From: Formicarius rufipectus
Taxonomy: Eukaryota > Chordata > Aves > Passeriformes > Formicariidae
DNA: 64,000 bases
Reading direction: 5' to 3'
Assembly: GCA_013399695.1 (NCBI GenBank)
Contig: VXAU01001325.1
Span: 720,540-784,539 of the forward strand
The notes below the pieces were generated by a model. That model made no database searches and had not been told where the DNA came from. It saw only the letters and a list, made by a program, of their open reading frames with translations. Of the stretch, positions 15,501 through 30,500 are shown piece after piece. Each line of letters begins with the position of its first letter. The stretch's first letter is position 1. The position numbers and the translations under genes are program-made.

Positions 15501-18500
15501 CAGACCGTACCATAATGACTTTCAAGGGCTTATAACAGCTGAACATTTAGTTGGTAACTCCAACTGCTTCAAGAAAAAAATTTTGTGGTAAACAGTTATC
15601 ACTGACGGGGAAGAGGTCTGTTTCCATGGTAAAGTTTCAGAAATCAGCAGTATTCTCCCCAGGCTTCACCTCTGTTTTGTTTGGTTGTTTTACAAAAAAA
15701 AAGGAAAAAGTAGCTAGATCGGAGGGGCAAAGTCAGATCCTGTGCCTGGTAACCAGTGCCATTCTGGTGAATTTCTGAAAGGCTGAACAAACAGGGATAC
15801 AGATGGAACATAGGCAAGCTGTGGAGTTTGGGAATTCGTTTTTGCCCTTCCCTAGTGCTCTTTCTCCGACACTTTGAACCCCTGTTTCACATTTCCGTCA
15901 ACCAGTGACACTGGATGTTTCACAGAAGATCCTGTTCCTTGAATTGTCTGGGAGGAAAATTCTGCCCACTCTCTGCCTGCTGTATTTCTCACCCAGAAAA
16001 TTCAAAATGCATTTGGAAAGTGTCTGTGAAAGGTTTTAATCGCCCTGCTAAACCCTTGAGTGCTGCTTTTAAAGACTGTCCATTATGTGGAGGAGGCTTC
16101 TCACAGTGGCCTGGGAACGTGAGACCTGAGCCTGCTTCAGCAGCTGGCTCTCCTTCCTGGCACAGCAGCAGGCTGTCACGGTGCGGCCGGCTGAGCGTAG
16201 CTCACAGCCACCTCATTCCTCTGTGGCAGGGGCACCCAGGGCTCCACTGAAAACAAAAAGTAGGATTTTACTTGAAAATACTGATTAATCAAAACTGAGG
16301 TCTTCCACGGGAAAGCATCTTGTTTAACAAACTTCCACAGAAACTGAGGAAAGTTTGCACTGGAAGTATCCTCTGCTGTCAGTGTGCCTGGTAACTGACA
16401 GGTGACCAAAACTCCTAAGATTTGCTTCTTCAAGGTCAGGGACTCCACCAGTCCCTCTGCCACGGACTGCTGACTAGCCAGACACAGAGCGCTGTGCTCC
16501 TGGGATAAATTTTGTTACTTTTGTGGCAGTATTCATTTTAAAAATCAGTCTTCAACCATGGGAAATTACAAAAACTTTGATCTTTGAACATGAAATAGTA
16601 GAATTTCCAGCAGAAAATGAATACTGGTCTTTGCTTAGTAGGGAACTAACCTTTTCATATTTCTTAATCTCTATCAAAGATTCAAAAATCCTGCGATACT
16701 GTTGCCTCACTTCTCTTTTCCTTGAAGCTAATGATTAAGTAGGTTAGTCAAAACTAGCTGTGCGTTCTTGAGGCATACTTCTCAAATTCTACCTAATTCT
16801 AAAAAAATGGCCTCCACTTAAAATGTGGACTCCATTAACTTATTGGAATTGGCTATATGTCCATTATGTTATTGTTTCAGCCGATTTTTATCATCAGAAC
16901 ATATACTTACAGATTATATGTATGATACCTGATACAGTAAAATTGACTACTTTCAGTATCAACATACAACCATGTAAAGAAAAATGAAGGACTGGTCAAA
17001 GGTGTGACTTTAAGTTATCAGTATACAATGCTCTGATATTGTTCTGTGCTACCTCTGAATAAAAGGCAACTACACATAAATATTTCAATGGTGGAAATTT
17101 ATTTTTTGTTAATGTACATTATAATTTTCAGGACCTAAGCAGTAAATTAATATTGAATTGTATTTTTATTATAAACTGAAAAGAGAATTATAAGAATCAA
17201 ATATATCTAATCACACAGCAGCATTTTTTTCACCTTCTATTTATGTCTAGTTTTTTAATGTAATGCTGTGATTCATTTATCATGTACTGCAGTGTATTAG
17301 AAACAGGGGAAAATTAAAACCAAAAAACTTAATCAAAATGACAAGGCCTAGATTCCTTCTTTCTTGAGAAGGAAGCTGCTCATACATAGATTAGACCATT
17401 ATGGGACATGGATTTTGTTTGGTTTCTCTTTACTTTTTGGATGTCATGTAAACTAGGTATAAAAACAGGATTGATGGAGACCTTTTTAACATGCTTGTCT
17501 GTACAGCACATTTACTTGGCATATTTTTTGCAATATCTAGCCTTCTGAGGTGATATATCTTTGAACATATTCTTGTTTCTTTTATGATACCCTTCAAAAA
17601 TTCACTGGCTATAGATAGAGCGCCTCTCTTAAATCTTTCCTTTGATGTTTGTGCAAAGTCCTAAAGCATCATTCTCTGCTTTAGTAGAGATAGGACTCTG
17701 TGCCCTTACTTCTTCTTAGTACTAGTATTGATAGCAGTGTTAGCTCAATATTGTTGTCATAGTTTATGTTATGCTGGTGATACATGTGCTTAAGAGTCAC
17801 ATTGAAAAAATAGTACTTTAACAGTATTTAGTGTATAAATAACTGTTATTTTGGTATGGGGGGGGATCTGCATGTCTGCCACGTCTCCAGGCATCACTGG
17901 GACATAGCTCAGGTGAGGGCCAAGGGCAGGTGATGGAGATTGAACATGGGTCTGGAGTCAACAGTGCTGGTTGCATCACTTTCTTAGCTCTCTCCTTCAT
18001 GGTCACTACATGGCCTCTTGTCAGGACCCTACACTCAGGCAGTCAGTCCTGAGGGGATTGTGCTCAGAGTCCTGGCACTGCCTGCACTCACCTTTGGTGA
18101 TGGGGAAGGGAAAAAAGTCAGTCTTTTCACTATTTGAGATGTCTTGGAAACTGATAACATTGGTGTTATTCTTAGTACTGACTATTAAATTTTTCTATCT
18201 CACTGGAAAATGTCCTTTTTTGAGTTCTGTTTAAAGGTAATTTTCCTCCTGGAAGCATCAGTGCAACTTAGCTTAATATTAAGGAGATGCAGTCGTCTTT
18301 GATCTCTAACTTCCTTAATTTTTCTTCTTTTCATCTTTATGGGGTGCATCATTCAGAGAAGCCTTTTTAATTATCAGTGATTTGTTTAAGGAATACATTT
18401 TGGCATATCCTAAATATTAACATGGATGCTGTAGTGGTCTTTGAGTCTGAAAAAAAGGTCAGAAAGCAAGTTTTGAGTTCTTCAAATTTTGCGGAAGTGA

Positions 18501-21500
18501 TGCATGAACCAACGAAGCTTGGAAGCCACTGAAATAATATTTGTTGGTAATTGTCAGGTAACGTATGGAATTTGTGATTTAAGTACTTGTTGGCTGCTTC
18601 TCTGCTAGAGGAGTTCACACCCTCCTCTGATGCCTTTAATGCTGCACAGCTTTTCAGATCCATTGTTTTCCTGCAGCACTCCCAGCTATAACTACGCACC
18701 AAACATGGATAAGCACTGGATTATGCAGTACACGGGGCCCATGCTGCCTATCCACATGGAGTTTACAAATGTCTTGCAGCGCAAGAGGCTTCAGACCCTG
18801 ATGTCAGTTGATGACTCCATGGAAAGAGTGAGTTCAAGGAACTACTGTGAATACAATCTTATTAGCTGGTAACAAATTAATTAATTTGTTTTTTACCTTC
18901 ATCAGCCACATTATGGGGAAAGTCATTGTGCTATGAAGAATTACGCTGCTTCCCCCAGTAGGAATTAATTCTGGTTCTCTGCAATATAATGCCAAGCTCC
19001 TCGCTTTCTTTTTAAAATTGCTGGGTCAGTGAGCTGATGACTTTTTTTTAAAGGGAAAAGTCACTGGGCCTAATATAAAGCCTGGTTTTAGCAGAAGATG
19101 CGTCACCTGTGTGTACACATGGATAGACACAGGTGCACACACGACAACTTCTATTCATTTCACACAATCCCTTCACAGTTCATCCTTCAGCTGAAATCTG
19201 GGAACTGGCAAATCACGGCAACTCAGGTGTCAGTCTGCAAGTGTTTGCAGAAGTTAGGCAATGCAGTGTACAGCTAATTATAGGTAACATGATACATGAA
19301 CTATTAGGTGTACTTTGTATGACTTTTTGTTCCAAAATCAAGCACCATGACCAAAGATCTTCCCCTAGAGAGATTTCTTTAAACTTTAATAAAAATTTAC
19401 AACCTTTTCCCAAGCCCACAACTGTAAGGAATGAGAAAGTTGTAGACTAACACAGTAAATCAAATTTGAGTACCTTTTCCCCCAAAGCTGTAGCGGACTT
19501 TTTTCCCAATCTGTGTTTGAGTACACAATGAATTCTGAACATACTAATGCAACTACACCAATTTTCTGTTCTAATTTTCTGGACCTGTTTAACTGTCCCC
19601 TCTGTCAAATGTGAAATTGAACTTGTAAGTTGATTTTTTGAGCAGCACAGTAAAGACAAGATGTAAAAATGCCCATCCACAGAATGTCTGTGCCAACAAC
19701 TTCATTGATGCCACGTTTGGTCCTGTATGTTAAAAGATTACAAATACTGGTTATGCACAATTATGTGCAAAATGTATTTTGCTACACCTTACTCAGAGTT
19801 CTTTCTATGCTGTGTTGCAGTTACATCAAATGCTTGCAGAGATGGGAGAACTGGAGAATACCTACATTATTTACACTGCTGACCATGGTTACCATATCGG
19901 GCAGTTTGGACTGGTCAAGGGGAAGTCAATGCCGTATGACTTTGATATTCGAGTTCCTTTCTTTATTCGTGGCCCAAGCGTAGAGCCGGGATCAGTGTAC
20001 GTTCTCTTATGACTCCAGCACAGCTGTTGAGTATGATGTAAAATGTTTCTAAGAGCTTGTAATTATCACTCTGTCTAGCTTTGTTTCCTAAAGCATGCCC
20101 TATTACTGCAGAGATATGAGTCTTATAAAGGGACAAGTCTTTGACTTTGCGTGTTATGCAGAAGTTATAATGGAGATGAGTAAATTGTGTAGTCCATAGT
20201 CCTCTAGGTTTAGACTCTGAGTTTTGCTTTTAAAAACTGTGTGATCATCTTTACGCTCACCCTGTGGTTTATCAGATTGCATGGCATCATGGATTCATTT
20301 TCAATGATATAAGAGCTGTATGACTGCTGCCCCTCCTTGTTTTATTGTGCTTAGCTTTTTCTTTGTGATGACAGCCTGCAGTACTGGGCTATTGCTCTGA
20401 GTTGTGGACTTCAAAGGAGGTTTTCTAAACTTAGCACTTGTGTAGAGCTTTACATCTTCAAAGTCCTGCTAAACATTAATTACCACTCTATTTCCAAGAG
20501 AATGTGAAGAATTACATATGAAACACATGACAACTATGACCTTTTTGTTGATTTGCAGAGTGCCTCAGATAGTTCTGAATATTGATCTCGCTCCAACAAT
20601 TCTGGATATAGCAGGACTTGACACACCTCCAGATATGGATGGCAAATCTGTCCTAAAGCTTCTGGACTTGGAGAGACCAGGAAACAGGTAGGTCTCAACT
20701 TTTTTCATTTTAGCCAGTTCAGAAGCAAACACCTGAGTAATTCAATAATTGAGTAGAAAAAGAGATTCTGTGAAAATGAGCTGTGTCATGGCAATGACCA
20801 CAGCTTTTCCATTTGAAGAGTCTCTTAAATAGCACATCCATAAAATTTGCAGGTATTTTTAAGTGGAGAGCTCTTTTTTAAAAAATAATTTGTTAAAACT
20901 AGCAGTTCTATACCTAAATGCTAGCAGTAAATATTATTATTTTTCTTGCAGATTTCGAACAAACAAGAAGACTAAAATTTGGCGTGACACATTTCTGGTG
21001 GAAAGAGGGTAATTATTAGGGGTGAGAGAGTTTTGGGAGAGCATGCCTGCTGGGACCACTTTCTTCTATGTGTTTTTCTTTCTACTTCCTCCTCTTCCTT
21101 TTTATGGTCAGAGAAGTAGTAAATTTTGCAAACAAACTTAAAGGCCTGACATCTTTCCTCGTTTGCTGCCACTGCCTTTGCAAGGGGCTGTGCTCCCAAA
21201 TCCGCACCTCTGAAGAAATTTGAAAGAATGCTTTTCTTGTGACTTTTCCCTTTCTCCCTTTCCATGACACTGTGCTCATTCCCACTGATGCCATCATCTG
21301 ACTTAGTCTCTTACCAAGTCTTTGTTTCAAAACCAACTGTGCAGAATCCTCTTATCAACTGATTTTGTATTTTCCATCACATATTGGAAGCATTCTTCAT
21401 TTTTCTTCCAGCTAAGAAAAGACTTACGTTTAAATGAGATTTATGACTATAACTGCTCTTCTTTTCACTGATAGATCTAAGTCTACTCCTTAGATCCTCT

Positions 21501-24500
21501 CACCTTGCCAGTTGTTGCTGAGAAAATTTTCCCTGGGTACAAATTTTACAGCAGTTTCCTTTTGGCACTTTATGACTTTACAGATTATGGAAATCTTCTG
21601 TAATGAGTTACAAAACAGTGCATATAAGTGACATTGCAATATATAAGGTACAGTCAAGCTAGTGCTGAGTACGAAGGTCCTGTTGTGTCTTTAGCTGTAT
21701 GTTTCAGCCAGGCAAGTACTGCTTCAGGGAGTTTTACCTTATGAAAGAACCTACATTTCTGTATAAGTAGTGATCAACTGTACCAGTTAGATATTTTAGC
21801 AACTCTTGTTTTCCTTTGGGCAATTTTCAGTGAGTCACCTGAACCTTTTTTTCACTGCGTGACCTGCGCTGAAGGTCCATAATAGAAATGTGGGGATTTT
21901 TTTCCCTGAGAAGACAATAAACCTTCAAGTATGTTTGCTTTCCAAGTTATGTTCATCATCTTTAGAGTTTAAAATGTGTCTAAAACGTAACAACTTTTTT
22001 TTTTTTTAATAAGCAAATTTCTGCGCAAGAAGGAGGAATCCAACAAAAACACTCAGCACTCTAATCAACTACCAAAGTATGAGAGAGTAAAAGAATTATG
22101 CCAACAAGCAAGATACCAGACAGCCTGTGAACAACCAGGACAGGTAAGCCACAAGTAACTTCACTCTTTCATGTGCCACGGGGAAGTATGCATTTTACAG
22201 TATGGATCAAGAAAATTTGAAGAATATGGCATTTGAAAGATAACTAAAAACTCCTTGTTGTATTTTCAGGAGAAAATAAAAATAAACAGGCACAAATTGC
22301 TCTAAGCAGTGCTCCAATTTAAGGTGTTGAAGGACTGGCCCTCAGTTTGCTGTCTCAGTATAGGTCTTTTGGTAAAACTCCCATTCTCAAATATAGTGTG
22401 AAATGACTACTTTTTCTTTGATTCAGTGTATGCTAAATATGCAAGATAATTCATCGATAATTAATGAGTAAAGGGGAGAATCTTTTTAAGCAGTGGAAGC
22501 TTGTATTCCCAGGGCTAGTTCAGAATTACTAAAACAAGTTGGTTAGTCCAAAGGTTACACACAATTTCATTTGTTGGGATGAACACCTGAACAATATACT
22601 TAGTATGATCATGCTTTGTTATTTATTGAAACACTTTTAATAGAATGGTCCCCTGTAAGGATTCAGACAGTGATACCCAAACCCAAGAATTTCTTTTTCT
22701 TCTTGTAGCCTTAATTATTTCAGTATATGGCCTGACTCTGATACAAAGGTCTAATTGCCTGCTCGTAAAAGCAGAAGTTACTGCACCCCAACTACTGTGC
22801 TTACACCTGAATCTCTGTAGTATGCATACAGGGAGAGAGCTAAATTAAGAGAGTTGGACTCCAAATTCTCTTCAATCTGTTCTGAGTTATACTATACCTA
22901 TGATAACATACAAAGGTGAATTCACTGGGCAGATGTGTAAGGGATCTGTATGCCTTCTCATTGACACCACCTCCAGCCATGCTGGGGTACATGCTGGGGG
23001 CTCCAAGCAGTGGCTTGTGCCTGCCTTGCCATCCTTCTACTCCGTCCCGATCCCCCCACACCTCCCCAGAGAAGTGTGAGGTGATTTCTCCCAGGCAGGC
23101 ACTTGCGCTTTTCCCTCAGATGTTTGCTCAGACCACTGCAACGAGCCATAGACCTGGCACTGAAGTATCAGTAGGCTGTTTTGAACAAGGGCATAAAGCC
23201 TTCACTGTGCTCCACTCCCCTCCACAGCCACCCATGGTGCATGTAGAGCTCTGCACAGCAAACTGGAGGGCGCCTGGAGAGCTCGTTTGTTGGGAGAAAT
23301 GCTCCATTCCTACCTATCCCCTTCTCATTCATTAGAGCACAGCGTTACAGTAAATCTTGGTTCATGAGATTGGACTGGAGTAGTGTTTTGACTGGCACAT
23401 CCTTGGTCAGGTCCTCTGTCACAGCTCTCACCTCGCACATGTTCCTTAAACGCAGCCACTTTTGAAGGGATATACACAATATTGCAGTCTCACCCAAGGG
23501 CAAAGTTTTCAGGAGTTCAAGCACTGCCATTGTAAACAGAGATTAAATTTGAAAACCTGAACATTTTGTAGAAACTAAAGGAGATCAGTGAAGTCATTTA
23601 GACTGTTAGACGCTAAAGTGTTTAATTTTAAAGTACCAAAATGTTTTCTTTGCAATCATGCCTTATATTTATTACCTCTCAGGCCAAAATCCAGATTTGG
23701 AATAACTTTACTTTTCCACATGTAAATAGAAAAGGTTAAGTGTCCTGACCAGGTATCACACCTGAAGCAGTAGAAAACACTGCTCACAGCTCTGTTCTAA
23801 GCCCAGGGCAGTAGTCTATCCAAAACTGGTGAATCCCATTTAATCAAAGAGTGAAGGAAGAAGGACTTGAGTCACCAAGGAGGTTATGAGGGCAGTGGTG
23901 TTTGATAGCAGGTCTCCCACGTACAAACTCCCATGGAAGTCTTTTAAACGCAGAAGATATATCAACTCCAGAAGGCCCGGCAGCCATCCCTCACAGCTGA
24001 ATGAAAGACAGGGCTAAATTGACCTCTTTAAGAACAACTTCCAGCCTCGTCATTGGAATATATAAACTATTTTTCTAAAACAAATAGATCAGAATCGTCC
24101 CTGATGCTTCTAGCATCCTGAAGGCTTCCTCCAGGGATGCTGAAGTTAAATGTGCCTACTGACACCTTCCATCAGGCAGAGCATCACGAGAGCACATCCT
24201 CTGGGCTCGTTCAGGCCCTGGTGCACAGACTCACTCCTCCCACCCCATTCACTCTCACACCAGCCCTGAGAACTAAGAGCAGTTTCTCTGTCAGGAATGG
24301 ACCACATGAGGTACTTACAGGGAAGACAACATAGAACAATAAGGGTGTGAATTTAAAGAGCAGCACTGAAATAACATGAGCGTCAGTGAGGCACTGCAGT
24401 GTGAAATAAGTGTCTGTGGGACTTTTTCCATTTAGAAAAGTTCTTTAAAAAATTAAAAGTTATTAGTCAGTCCAGATGGATTCCAATGTACCTTTATGAG

Positions 24501-27500
24501 GCATTATAGTTTAATATGAGGTTCCTCCAGCAGATTTTCCCTAGTGATTTTGCACCTCTTGGAAAAGAAAGAGGAAATATTGTTATGTGAGACTTAACTT
24601 CATTTTATCTGTCGAGATTATTGTATTTAATGTCAATTACATAGGTGCTTGCTTATATAGAAAAAAAAAATCTTCATTTTAATTATGATGGTTTATCATG
24701 CTTCCTTCTTTTACTCTAATCAATTACAGCTAATGTCAGTTAAATTAAAATTGCCTTCACAGAATGAGTGATTGCTTCCACATTTTTAAATAATGAAATT
24801 ACTGGTCTGTGGGAAGTTGCTGCTAAATGTCCAAAGCTAAGAATAAGCACTTGGGCAATTAATACACCCATGTACTGTCTAGTACATTTAGAGCTTGTCC
24901 TTAACTTAACTTTACTTAAGTCAATATTTAGTTTATTTGAAAAGGAGAACAAGAGGAAGTCGAAAAAGAAAAAAAAGTTAGTTTTTCCTGTATTAAAATG
25001 AGGTGTGATCCTGAGAGCTTCTAGTTTCAAAATCTCCAAGGATGTGGTGCTCAGGATAGTAATTGCTTCTACTTATTTTCTATTAAAAAAAAAAAAAAAA
25101 GCCTAGCATAGTAAAGACAATTTTTTAATTACACTTTTTGATGTCCAATGTCTNGAGAAACTATTAAACATTTGTATAATATAAATATAAACTACTTTCA
25201 CCATTTTTTTTTGACGTATTTAAATTTTTTAGCACCATTGACAAATTGCAGCACTTTCATTCTAGAGCACCGTGCCTTTGCTATTTTTTCATAATCCTCT
25301 TTATGGGATGACAGTTTCCCTAAGTTTGCTCACCTCCTTGAGAACATATCAGAAATGAGATGTGTGTTGGATGAGTTCACTTTCTTGAGTTAACGTTCAG
25401 GCAGTCATTAACTTGGGCCAGCAGTGAGCCCTTGCCAAGGAGAGGAGCACACCTGCTGAGCTGCTCTCGCAAGAGCACTGCTAACAGGTCATGGGAAGTG
25501 AGTACTCATCTCTCCTTTGTGCCTGTGGGCTGCAGCTGCAGTGCTGCATTCAGTTTGGGACCTCCATGAGCAGCGGGACTTTGGTAGACTGGAGTAAGTC
25601 CAGTGGAGGACCCCCGAGATGGTGAGGAAGTATTGAGAAGGGCAGAGGTTTTTTTAGCCAGGGGAACAGAAGGCAAAGGGAGAATCTGACTGTTTCCTTT
25701 GACTGACTAATGGCTAGCTAGAGTGAAGACAGACCCAGGAACTGCTTGGAGGTGCACAGCAAAGTGGTCATCAGCCAGAGACAAGTTGCAGCAAGGGAAA
25801 GTTCAACTAGATGCATGCAAAAAAAAAAAAAAAAAAAAAAGTTACCATAAGCATGATTAAGAACTGAAGCCCAAAGAGGCTGTAGGAGTTCCATCCATAG
25901 GTACTTCCAAAACGTAATAATTTTGTTGTTACTTTGAGAAGAAGGATAAAACAAATGGCCTCCAGATGTTCCTTCCAGCACACGTTCTGAATTTTTTGCT
26001 TGCTTAGTATCTGGGCTTGAAGAGTTCATGTTTTCTTCTTCCTCCTCAGCTTCATAACTTGGGAAATTCAGTTACTTTTGTCCATCTTGTGAGTTATAGG
26101 TCACATGCTCATATTGTATTTGGATATAAACTAGGTTTTAGCTCCCACCTTGGCTCAGCTGTTTACCTTTGCTCAACCAAAGCAGAGGCAGTCCCATCAC
26201 ACCCAGGCCAGGTTCACTTCTCCTGCCAAGGGAGCAGCAGCAGATGGGTTCTCTGCTCAGCTTTGGGTCTTGGAGCAGGGTAAAAGTTTCTTCTGCAGTC
26301 CCTGCACATTGCAGAGAATGCTCAAGAAATTATGATGGGAATGGGAAGTTTCCTTCATAATTTTTGTGCTAATTTTGTCACCACTTTAAATGGTGTAAAT
26401 TACTGAGATCACCTGATTGAGCCCAACTGGTTTAGCAGTGGATACTAATGGGTTTTAACACTTTAATAATTCGCAGGATATTTTTCTGTTACATTGGTAT
26501 ATATTTACCCACTCGGCTTTACTGTAATAAGGTACACAGTACAGAAATATTGACTCATCTGCAGCATTGCTATCCCTGCTATGGTTTTAAAATGAGGAAC
26601 AATTGGTGTGAATTTATAACTAAAGTTTTGTTCGTTTTCCAATAGAGCAGAAGTAATAGCATGCGAACAAATGTTTCTCTGGATTAATACAACCTTATCA
26701 TGACACAAATCTCTTCTCAGATTTCCACTGGAATTACCTGACAGGAGAATATATGTTAGTTCAGGAGGTTTAGAGGCAAGCTGCTCTTAAATCCTCTGGA
26801 AGGTTATTTTTGTTGAACTCACTCCATCTTCTCACCCATGAAATTCTGGATACTTAGCAAATATCAAATAAAACCATGTTAACTATGTTTTCATTTATAC
26901 TTTTTCTTTCTCTCTTCCCTTGCCTAAATGTGTAATTAAGGAGTTGAATTAATTCATAAGTATTTATTCTTTTTTCCACCAGTCTGAGTCATAGGAATTT
27001 TCCTGAGGCATAATTTTGGCTTCTGGGACTTAACACTCTTTCCCAGATCACAGCTACCTTTTCAGGTCTTGTGACTGATAGGCTGTCTCTAGTGCACTTT
27101 CAATCCATTATTTATAATCAGTATCAAATCCGTAGCCAAACATGCATTCTTATCCTCTTAGAAAAACTACACAAGCCACAACCTTATTTTAAAATTTTCC
27201 CAATGGGAGAAAAGGAACTATCCTCCCCAAATGAGGACTGTGAAACACTGTGTTCAAAATTTCAGCTTTTAGATTGGATGACTCAGCAATGAAACCCAGA
27301 CATAGGTCTGTTTATTTTATGGGCATACATCTCCTACCATCTGCTCAACACTACCTGCCAGTTTGTGAACAGCAAACGTCTGAAGCTTTTAAAGATCTGT
27401 GGTCTGGTGCCAGCTTCAGTGAGCACTGACAGTGGGCAGAACAGAAAAGTGCCTTGTGCTGCCCACGTCTGTATGACATGCATGCCCATGAGCTCAAACT

Positions 27501-30500
27501 GTGCTAGGCAGGTATGATGTAGCCGCACCCTCCGGGTGCTCTTTTTTCATGTACCTCAGCTTGATACTTTGTTTCCTCTGGAGAAATTGTATCTCAAAAC
27601 TACCCTGAGGAAATAATGCTTTGTTTGGAGAAAATGTCTGAAGACTGTACGGTGAGATTTTAGTTAGATTACGTCTCAATGTATTTAACAGTGATCTGAG
27701 GCTTTACAGGTAGTCACTGGGGACATGTTGCTGAGTCCAAACATCAGTCCTGCAGTTAATGTGCAAGATTCTCCTGGCTCTGGTCCAAAGAGAACATTAT
27801 GCAGTCTGTATTCTTATTTCACACACATTCTTCACCCTTTAAAAACCTATCATAAGAATTTAATTTTATTATTCATATTCATATTTGTCACATTATCATA
27901 TCAGTGTTCAGTCAAAAGCATGTCTATCTGTCATACTAAAAGAACACTTGCCATCAATCAGCTTACAGATAATCTTGTAAAGGAAATTAGAATGGGGCTT
28001 ATTAGGTGTAGTCTGGTTTGGCTCAAGTATCTATGTTCTCATAAAATAAATATCACAGACCATACATTTGTATAGGTCAGCTTTATGACCAGCTGTAGTG
28101 TATGAATAAAAACACATAAGCTGGTAAGAGCTGGCCAGAAGTGTCAGGTGACTCACCAGCCACTGACAGGCAAACCCCAAGCACCCACTAAAACTCAACT
28201 AAAATTATGATATGGCATATAAACATCACTCATAGATCCTCCTAATTCCAGAACAACGTTCCGATGCTTGCAGAAGTCCAAAGGCACTGGTGATCAACCT
28301 GTTTTACCAGAGCATTGATTGAAAGCTGGCTCATCTTTGCCTTCTGCCCATTGATACCATCTTTTCTTCGCAATAATTCAGCAGAGCACCTATATACAGT
28401 CTTAACTGGAAGCATATGTGTTTGGGACCGGTTATGTGCTTCAAATTAAGTGCATGCTTTTGTGAACAGCTCTTGTAGCGACTCCTCACTTTAGACCCTG
28501 TAAAGTCATCCCTCATAGCTGACAGAAGTATGCCTGCAATTTAGCTGCTCAAGAATTCGTAGGAATTGCCAGAAATTGTGATACCCTAGTTAAAATACCA
28601 CTCTGTTTATGAGTTGAAACCAAATAAGAAGATAAGTTCCTTTATCTCTAAAAATAATCTTTCAAAGCATGATATTTCATATTTCAGCCTAAATATTTCA
28701 TGTTTCAGCCTAAATATTTAAGGTTTTTATTAAACAGAGGTCAGTTCTTCCAAGATTTGACAGTTCTTCAAATTTACGCAATCTTTAATCTGAAGTATCA
28801 GCTCTATTCTGGATAAAATCCAGAGATATTTCAGGAAGATCACTGGGTTCAGCAGTTTTATCTCTTTCAATGCACAACTGTGTTCAGCATTGTCACCTTC
28901 ATCTTATCCATGTTCTCTAACAAAGACTTTTTGGTACAATGGCACCTTTTTAACAAAACAATTTTTTAAAACCTTTTTAAAAGTAATTATATGTACCAAA
29001 AATATTTTGAGAGTAAACATAGTTTATGCAAGAGTCATTTTTAGCACTTTCTGTAGTACTCCTTTGAGGTTCATTTTTTGCAGTTTCCATTTTAAATTAT
29101 CCAGTGAAATATAGTATAAACTAAGACCTTTGCAAATTAAATATATATGACCCAATAATAATAGATTATTATTGGTATTGCTATTTATAACTAAAACACT
29201 AAATTTATTCTTTTCTTTGGGTCCTATTTGCTTGCACCTGAGAGTGGATGTTTATTGGATAACAGCAGAAGTCTGTTGATGTTGAGTTGTATCTACAGAC
29301 AAGTTAATAGATTTAGTAGAGAATGCTATGGAGGTGAAATATTTTCTGTCTCAACCTAGGTACCTATGCTTCTAGAGCTGACAAAGCAGTTCTTGCATTT
29401 TTTATAACTAGAGAACTGCTATAACTGACACTTAAAATTAATCTTGTTTATACATCAAGAATGTAAAATTGTGGAGTCTGCAAACTTTCTAGGCAATTTT
29501 CTCTTTCTTCCTTTTTCTTAAACTTGTGAAGTAGCTCAAATTGCCAACTTTTATATAGTTATTTCTGTTATACAGTGGTTAATTCCTTCATTCTTTTTTT
29601 CCCCTGCAATTCTGTTCCTGTGCATTTAACTGAATTTATTTCTGAAGTCTGTCATACAATTCTGCCTATATTTCATCAGTTCTTATAGAACAAACTTCTT
29701 CCCTATCTGTTGAACCTCTGACCACTGGATTTGTGAGGAACATTTCTCAGGGGGCAAGGCTGTATATAAGTAACCCTTTTCAAATATACTCACAGCAGCA
29801 GACTCTGGACACGAGTCAATGGAAGGTGGTTCAGTTATGAGGGAGTGGTACAGAAATTGGGATCTGCCCTTACAGGCACCATCAACTCAGTTCCAAAATG
29901 AAGGAAGAGGGGTTTTTTCCATAAAGATGCAGCAATTCCAAATTCCCTGAGCAAACCTGGCAAACCATCCCTGTTAAACAGCTGCACTCATGTGCAATGT
30001 TCAAGTACTGCTGAGATGTAACAATTATTTCCAGGGGCATTTAGGAGCCTTGTTCAGGACCAGGGTTCATGATTGCTCGAGGGGAATGCATAGAGGACAT
30101 GACCTTAGTCCGTAAACATTTCTCAGTATTCAGGTTCAGTTCAGCAGAAACGAACTGCTGCTACACTGCACTGTTTGCCACAGCCAACTAATTACAAGGC
30201 ACTTTTCAATATGCTGTGTGACATGGCCACTGTGAATGGCACAGAGAAAGCAAAAGGAGGACAGTTCTGATTGCAGTAGCACAGCCCTGAACCAGACTCC
30301 CTTAAACCAGCATTATCACATCAATTCCCCTGGCACTCACCCACATCTGGTTACTGCTAATAGAGGAGAACAGTACACACATACACAACTCGTGATGGTA
30401 TTTTCATCTGAACTGTTTTCTAATTTAGAGCATACCTTTTGAAACAGGAAAAAAAGGGAAATGAGGTCTTGAGCACATGTTCAAATTGATGAAGTCTTCA

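Larger units (their letters stand above)
8761..18676 (+). other. SULF1: SULF1 intron (9.9 kb)
   Basis: A long AT-rich intron. Visible structure is limited to an A/C-rich low-complexity stretch (11708-11777), a 22-bp imperfect tandem duplication (14413-14457), a G8 run near 17860 and a T run near 13766-13777. I see no CR1, LTR or coding exon. Confidence 0.75.

Noticed and set aside
29755..29780. TATA-like TGTATATAAG possibly starting an intronic transcript
   Set aside because: A single TATA match in AT-rich intron DNA is expected by chance. No CpG patch, initiator or downstream exon supports it.
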